From Hyphomicrobiales bacterium (GTDB lineage: Bacteria; Pseudomonadota; Alphaproteobacteria; Rhizobiales; Beijerinckiaceae): DNA of 25,627 nucleotides. Of this stretch, positions 23,199 through 25,627 are shown one piece after another; within the stretch, counting starts at the first letter, position 1, and every line of letters begins with the position of its first letter. The notes beneath the pieces were generated by a model. The model did no database searches. It was not told where the DNA came from and was given only the letters and a program-made list of their open reading frames with translations. Both the position numbers and the translations under genes were made by a program. The stretch lies in the NCBI GenBank assembly GCA_947374125.1, contig CANCAR010000012.1, positions 1 through 25,627 on the forward strand, given 5' to 3'.

Positions 23199-24272
23199 TT
23201 AGCCGTAAACGAGGGCATCATCGGCCTTCCAGACAAGCTGGTAGGTCGCATTCACATCAAGATTTTGCGGCGCACGATGGCTGAGATGATTTTCTACCTC
23301 GACGATGTGGCCATCGACGGCGCGGAAAAAATACATGAAAGACGCGCCGGTATATTCGCTGGCGAGATAGGTTGCGGTGAAGCCCGCCTCCCCTGAGCCT
23401 AACGGACTATTCGACGGGCGCACAGTGATTAAATCCTGCCTGATCGCATAAGCGGGCGAAGCATTTGGCTTGGGCGTACCGCTGAGCGGGAAGCTGTGTG
23501 CGCCGTCCGAGAACGTGCCGCCGCCGATGGTACCGGAAAACAAATTGTAGCAGTTGAGGTACCGCGCGACATTGGGGGAAACAGGGCTGTTATAGACCGT
23601 GTCGGGCGTATCGATCTGGCCAACCGAGCCATTGTCGAGAACGACGATCCGATCACCCATCGCCAAAGCTTCCGTCTCGCTCCCCGTCACATGCAAGAAG
23701 GTAACGCCGAGCTGGCTGCGGATACGACGGAGTTCGCCGCGCATCCGGGTGCGGAGATTAGCGTCCAGCGCGCCGAGTGGCTCATCCAGCAAAACAATCC
23801 GTGGCTGACTGACAAGCGTGCGCGCCAAAGCAACGCGCTGGCGTTGTCCGCCAGAAATCTGATGCACACCGCGATCTTCAAGACCCGTGAGGCCGACGAG
23901 CTCGACCATTGCCATGATCCGCGAACGCAGCGCATCTGCGTCAGTCACCGGCGCGTTGACTCGGTTGACCAAGCCGAAGCCAATATTGTCGTAAACCGAC
24001 AGATGTGGAAACAGAGCAAAGTTTTGAAACACGAAGCCGATGCCGCGCTCATGCGCTGGTACAGAGGCGATGTCTTTGCCGTCAAACAGAATGCGGCCAG
24101 CATCGGGAAGCTCAAAACCAGCAATCAACCGAAGCAGAACCGTCTTGCCCGAGCCGCTTGGGCCCAGCAGCGATACATACTCATTATCCGCGACAGCGAA
24201 CGACACCCCACTGAGTGCCGCTTTCGAGCCGTAGGATTTACCCAAATTCTCAATCCGCAAAACGTCGGTCAT
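23199..24272 (-). CDS. ABC transporter ATPase, PotA-like, lacking the switch (H-loop) histidine
   Basis: A 357-residue import ATPase from ATG 24272 (GGAAGG just upstream); an in-frame start at 24317 is less likely. Walker A GPSGSGKT (37-44), Q-loop FVFQNFALFP, signature ISGGQ (139-143, Ile in place of Leu) and Walker B LLDEP (161-165) are present. The H-loop normally reads VTH in this family, but here it is VTGSETEAL, so the switch histidine is Gly187; the nearest His is three residues earlier. I confirmed this codon as GGG from the DNA. The C-terminal TOBE-like region is present. It is the first gene of the long operon, divergent from the LysR-type regulator. Activity may depend on the second, complete ATPase. 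Confidence 0.9.
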   Translation of the reverse strand: MTDVLRIENLGKSYGSKAALSGVSFAVADNEYVSLLGPSGSGKTVLLRLIAGFELPDAGRILFDGKDIASVPAHERGIGFVFQNFALFPHLSVYDNIGFGLVNRVNAPVTDADALRSRIMAMVELVGLTGLEDRGVHQISGGQRQRVALARTLVSQPRIVLLDEPLGALDANLRTRMRGELRRIRSQLGVTFLHVTGSETEALAMGDRIVVLDNGSVGQIDTPDTVYNSPVSPNVARYLNCYNLFSGTIGGGTFSDGAHSFPLSGTPKPNASPAYAIRQDLITVRPSNSPLGSGEAGFTATYLASEYTGASFMYFFRAVDGHIVEVENHLSHRAPQNLDVNATYQLVWKADDALVYG

Positions 24273-24841
24273 ATGCCTTCCGATGCCTTTGCCTTTAGAT
24301 CTGTGGCCCGATGACAATCACGATACGTGTCGTCCATCCAAGTCCTGATGTGACAGATTGAAGTTGTATTGCCCTCGCCGTCAAGCAAGAAATCAAAGTT
24401 GTTTTCGTTTTTATTATTATCATCTGAAAAATTTATATCGCGCCATGAATTCACCCAATTCGGCGAAATAGCAACAGATGGGCTTGGTTTGATCTATCGT
24501 TTCCATCGCGCTAAAGTCACCAAAAATCGTCTGTATATTTACTAAAATGAGGTTAAATCACTTAAATTCGATACCAAATGCACGTTTTGACATAACCCAT
24601 TGAGCAAAATGAGCTGGATTATCATTTCTCAATCAATCCCTTCGAGCCGATGCGCGCACGGGTAATTTTCGTTCAATCTGACCCTCTTGAAGGCTCAATG
24701 CACGGAAATCGGTCCAGTAGACCTCATCTTTGAAATCGATTTTTCGGAATTTACATCTCTCAATATCGATAATATAAATATAAAAATTCCCGCAAATGGG
24801 AGATCAAGGCATACCGCCTAGCAGAACGAACGGTCGATGGC
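24273..24841. other. Divergent intergenic region, 569 bp, AT-rich, no gene supported
   Basis: The region between the ABC operon and the LysR-type gene is clearly more AT-rich than its surroundings and has no coding stretch I can support. It holds a good plus-strand promoter (24750-24778). A weak dyad, ATTTA-N12-TAAAT, at 24537-24558 and a direct repeat TGAGC-AAAA-TGAGC near 24601-24614 could be regulator contacts. LysR-type proteins usually bind T-N11-A boxes in such divergent gaps, but I cannot single one out. I see no convincing minus-strand -35/-10 pair for the ABC operon. Confidence 0.6.
24750..24778 (+). promoter_or_regulatory. Sigma-70-type promoter for the LysR-family gene
   Basis: TTTACA (24750-24755) and TATAAA (24773-24778) are separated by 17 bp; each differs from the consensus by one base. 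Transcription would start near 24785, leaving a leader of about 57 nt before the ATG at 24842. Confidence 0.6.
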
Positions 24842-25627
24842 ATGACGATAACACTCAAACAGGTTCGCTATTTTATCGCGGCGGCTGAACTTCGGCAGAT
24901 TTCACAGGCCGCCGTTGAGCTGAATGTTTCGCAATCCGCGGTGACATCAGCCATTCAGCAGCTCGAACAATTACTCGGTGTGAAACTTTTGGATCGCAAT
25001 CCTTCGGGCGTCTCGTTGACAGCCGATGGCAACCGCTTCCTGCCGCGAGCGCGGAATATCCTTGGAGCGGTGAATGAGGCTGTCTCTGTTACCACCTCCA
25101 CCAATGCTGCAATCAGTGGCGTTGTTCGAATAGGTGTTACCTACACGGTATCAGGCTATTTTTTGCCGCAACATTATGCGCGATTTTCGCGCAGCTATCC
25201 CAATCTCACGCTTGATCTTTATGAAGCGTCACGGTCGGTCGTGGAACAGGCGCTGCTCGACGGTGCGCTGGATATTGGGGTGATCTTGATTTCCAATATT
25301 GAAAACGCTGATCGGTTGCAGACATCTGAGCTCATCCGCTCGCGACGCAGGCTTTGGGTATCGAGTGACCATAGGCTCTTGAAAATGGAGAAGGTCACGC
25401 TTGCCGATGTGGCCGAAGAGCCGATGATTATGTTGACGGTCGATGAGGCCAACCAAACCGCGGGGCGCTATTGGTCGCAGGTTGCCAGCCGTCCGAATGT
25501 GATTTTCCGAACCTCATCGCTCGAAGCCGTTCGAAGCATGGTGGCTTCAGGGATGGGCGTGACGATTTTATCGGATATGGTGTACCGACCTTGGTCGCTG
25601 GAAGGCCAGCGGATCGAAACGCGCAGC
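24842..25627 (+). CDS. LysR-family transcriptional regulator, C-terminus cut by window edge
   Basis: 262 residues are visible and the frame is open at the right edge, so about 30-50 residues are missing. The N-terminal winged helix-turn-helix is textbook: LKQVRYFIAAAELRQISQAA, then LNVSQSAVTSAIQQLEQLLG and LLDRNPSGVSLTADG. The effector domain starts near residue 90 (GVVRIGVTYTVSGYFLP). The start ATG at 24842 has no clear ribosome site; no other in-frame start lies close upstream. It is the only plus-strand gene and is divergent from the ABC/amidase operon, so by the usual rule for this family it probably controls that operon in response to the substrate or an intermediate, and perhaps itself. 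Confidence 0.93.
   Translation, partial: MTITLKQVRYFIAAAELRQISQAAVELNVSQSAVTSAIQQLEQLLGVKLLDRNPSGVSLTADGNRFLPRARNILGAVNEAVSVTTSTNAAISGVVRIGVTYTVSGYFLPQHYARFSRSYPNLTLDLYEASRSVVEQALLDGALDIGVILISNIENADRLQTSELIRSRRRLWVSSDHRLLKMEKVTLADVAEEPMIMLTVDEANQTAGRYWSQVASRPNVIFRTSSLEAVRSMVASGMGVTILSDMVYRPWSLEGQRIETRS

Noticed and set aside
24269..24454. Possible 61-residue leader gene on the minus strand overlapping the start of the first ABC ATPase gene
   Set aside because: It needs a GTG start without a ribosome site, its composition is Asn/Asp-rich from AT-rich intergenic DNA, and it matches nothing I know.
24746..24790. GGAATTT ... AAATTCC inverted repeat with a 31-bp spacer around the LysR-gene promoter
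   Set aside because: Short arms in AT-rich DNA, likely by chance; the promoter elements explain the sequence better.

Overview
The window is a 25.6 kb catabolic and transport locus. It most likely comes from an alphaproteobacterium, probably Hyphomicrobiales/Rhizobiales. I infer this from the mid-50s GC look, the twin-arginine-type signals on the solute-binding proteins, the family make-up and the dense minus-strand operons with ATGA/TAATG overlaps; no rRNA or marker gene confirms it. I saw no transposase, integrase, tRNA, CRISPR array or phage gene. All genes but the last are on the minus strand, so transcription runs from right to left.

Layout, in transcription order. (A) 24842-25627 (+) is a LysR-type regulator, cut by the window edge and divergent from everything else. 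It lies across a 569-bp gene-free region that carries a near-consensus promoter for it. (B) 24272 down to 12480 is a long run: ABC ATPase, two PotB/PotC-type permeases, two short-chain dehydrogenases, a solute-binding protein, a second ABC ATPase, an amidase-signature hydrolase, an Old Yellow Enzyme-type reductase, a CE4-fold protein very like Helicobacter pylori HP0310 and the cyclic imide hydrolases, a small CxxC protein and a CobW/COG0523 GTPase. It ends in a rho-independent terminator at 12433-12461. (C) 12329 down to 3113 is a second run: PxpA/LamB-YcsF, a biotinyl-carrier protein, biotin carboxylase, KipI/PxpB and KipA/PxpC carboxyltransferase-like subunits, the biotin transporter BioY, hydantoinase/oxoprolinase subunits B and A, and a cupin. 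It ends in a terminator at 3026-3065. (D) 2865 down to 1 is a separate sugar-type (MalF/MalG) ABC importer whose solute-binding protein runs off the left edge.

The genes read as uptake and stepwise opening of a cyclic amide, imide or ureide. Operon B imports and reduces or oxidises a compound, opens a cyclic imide (CE4 protein) and removes ammonia from the half-amide (amidase). Operon C holds two unrelated ATP-dependent ring-opening systems. One is HyuA/HyuB. The other is PxpABC together with its own biotin carboxylase and carrier protein. The KipI/PxpB subunit is long and, as far as I can recall the families, resembles the urea-carboxylase form more than E. coli PxpB. A split, multi-subunit, biotin-dependent amide carboxylase, with BioY securing its cofactor, is therefore the most interesting candidate system here. 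The true substrate cannot be read from the sequence.
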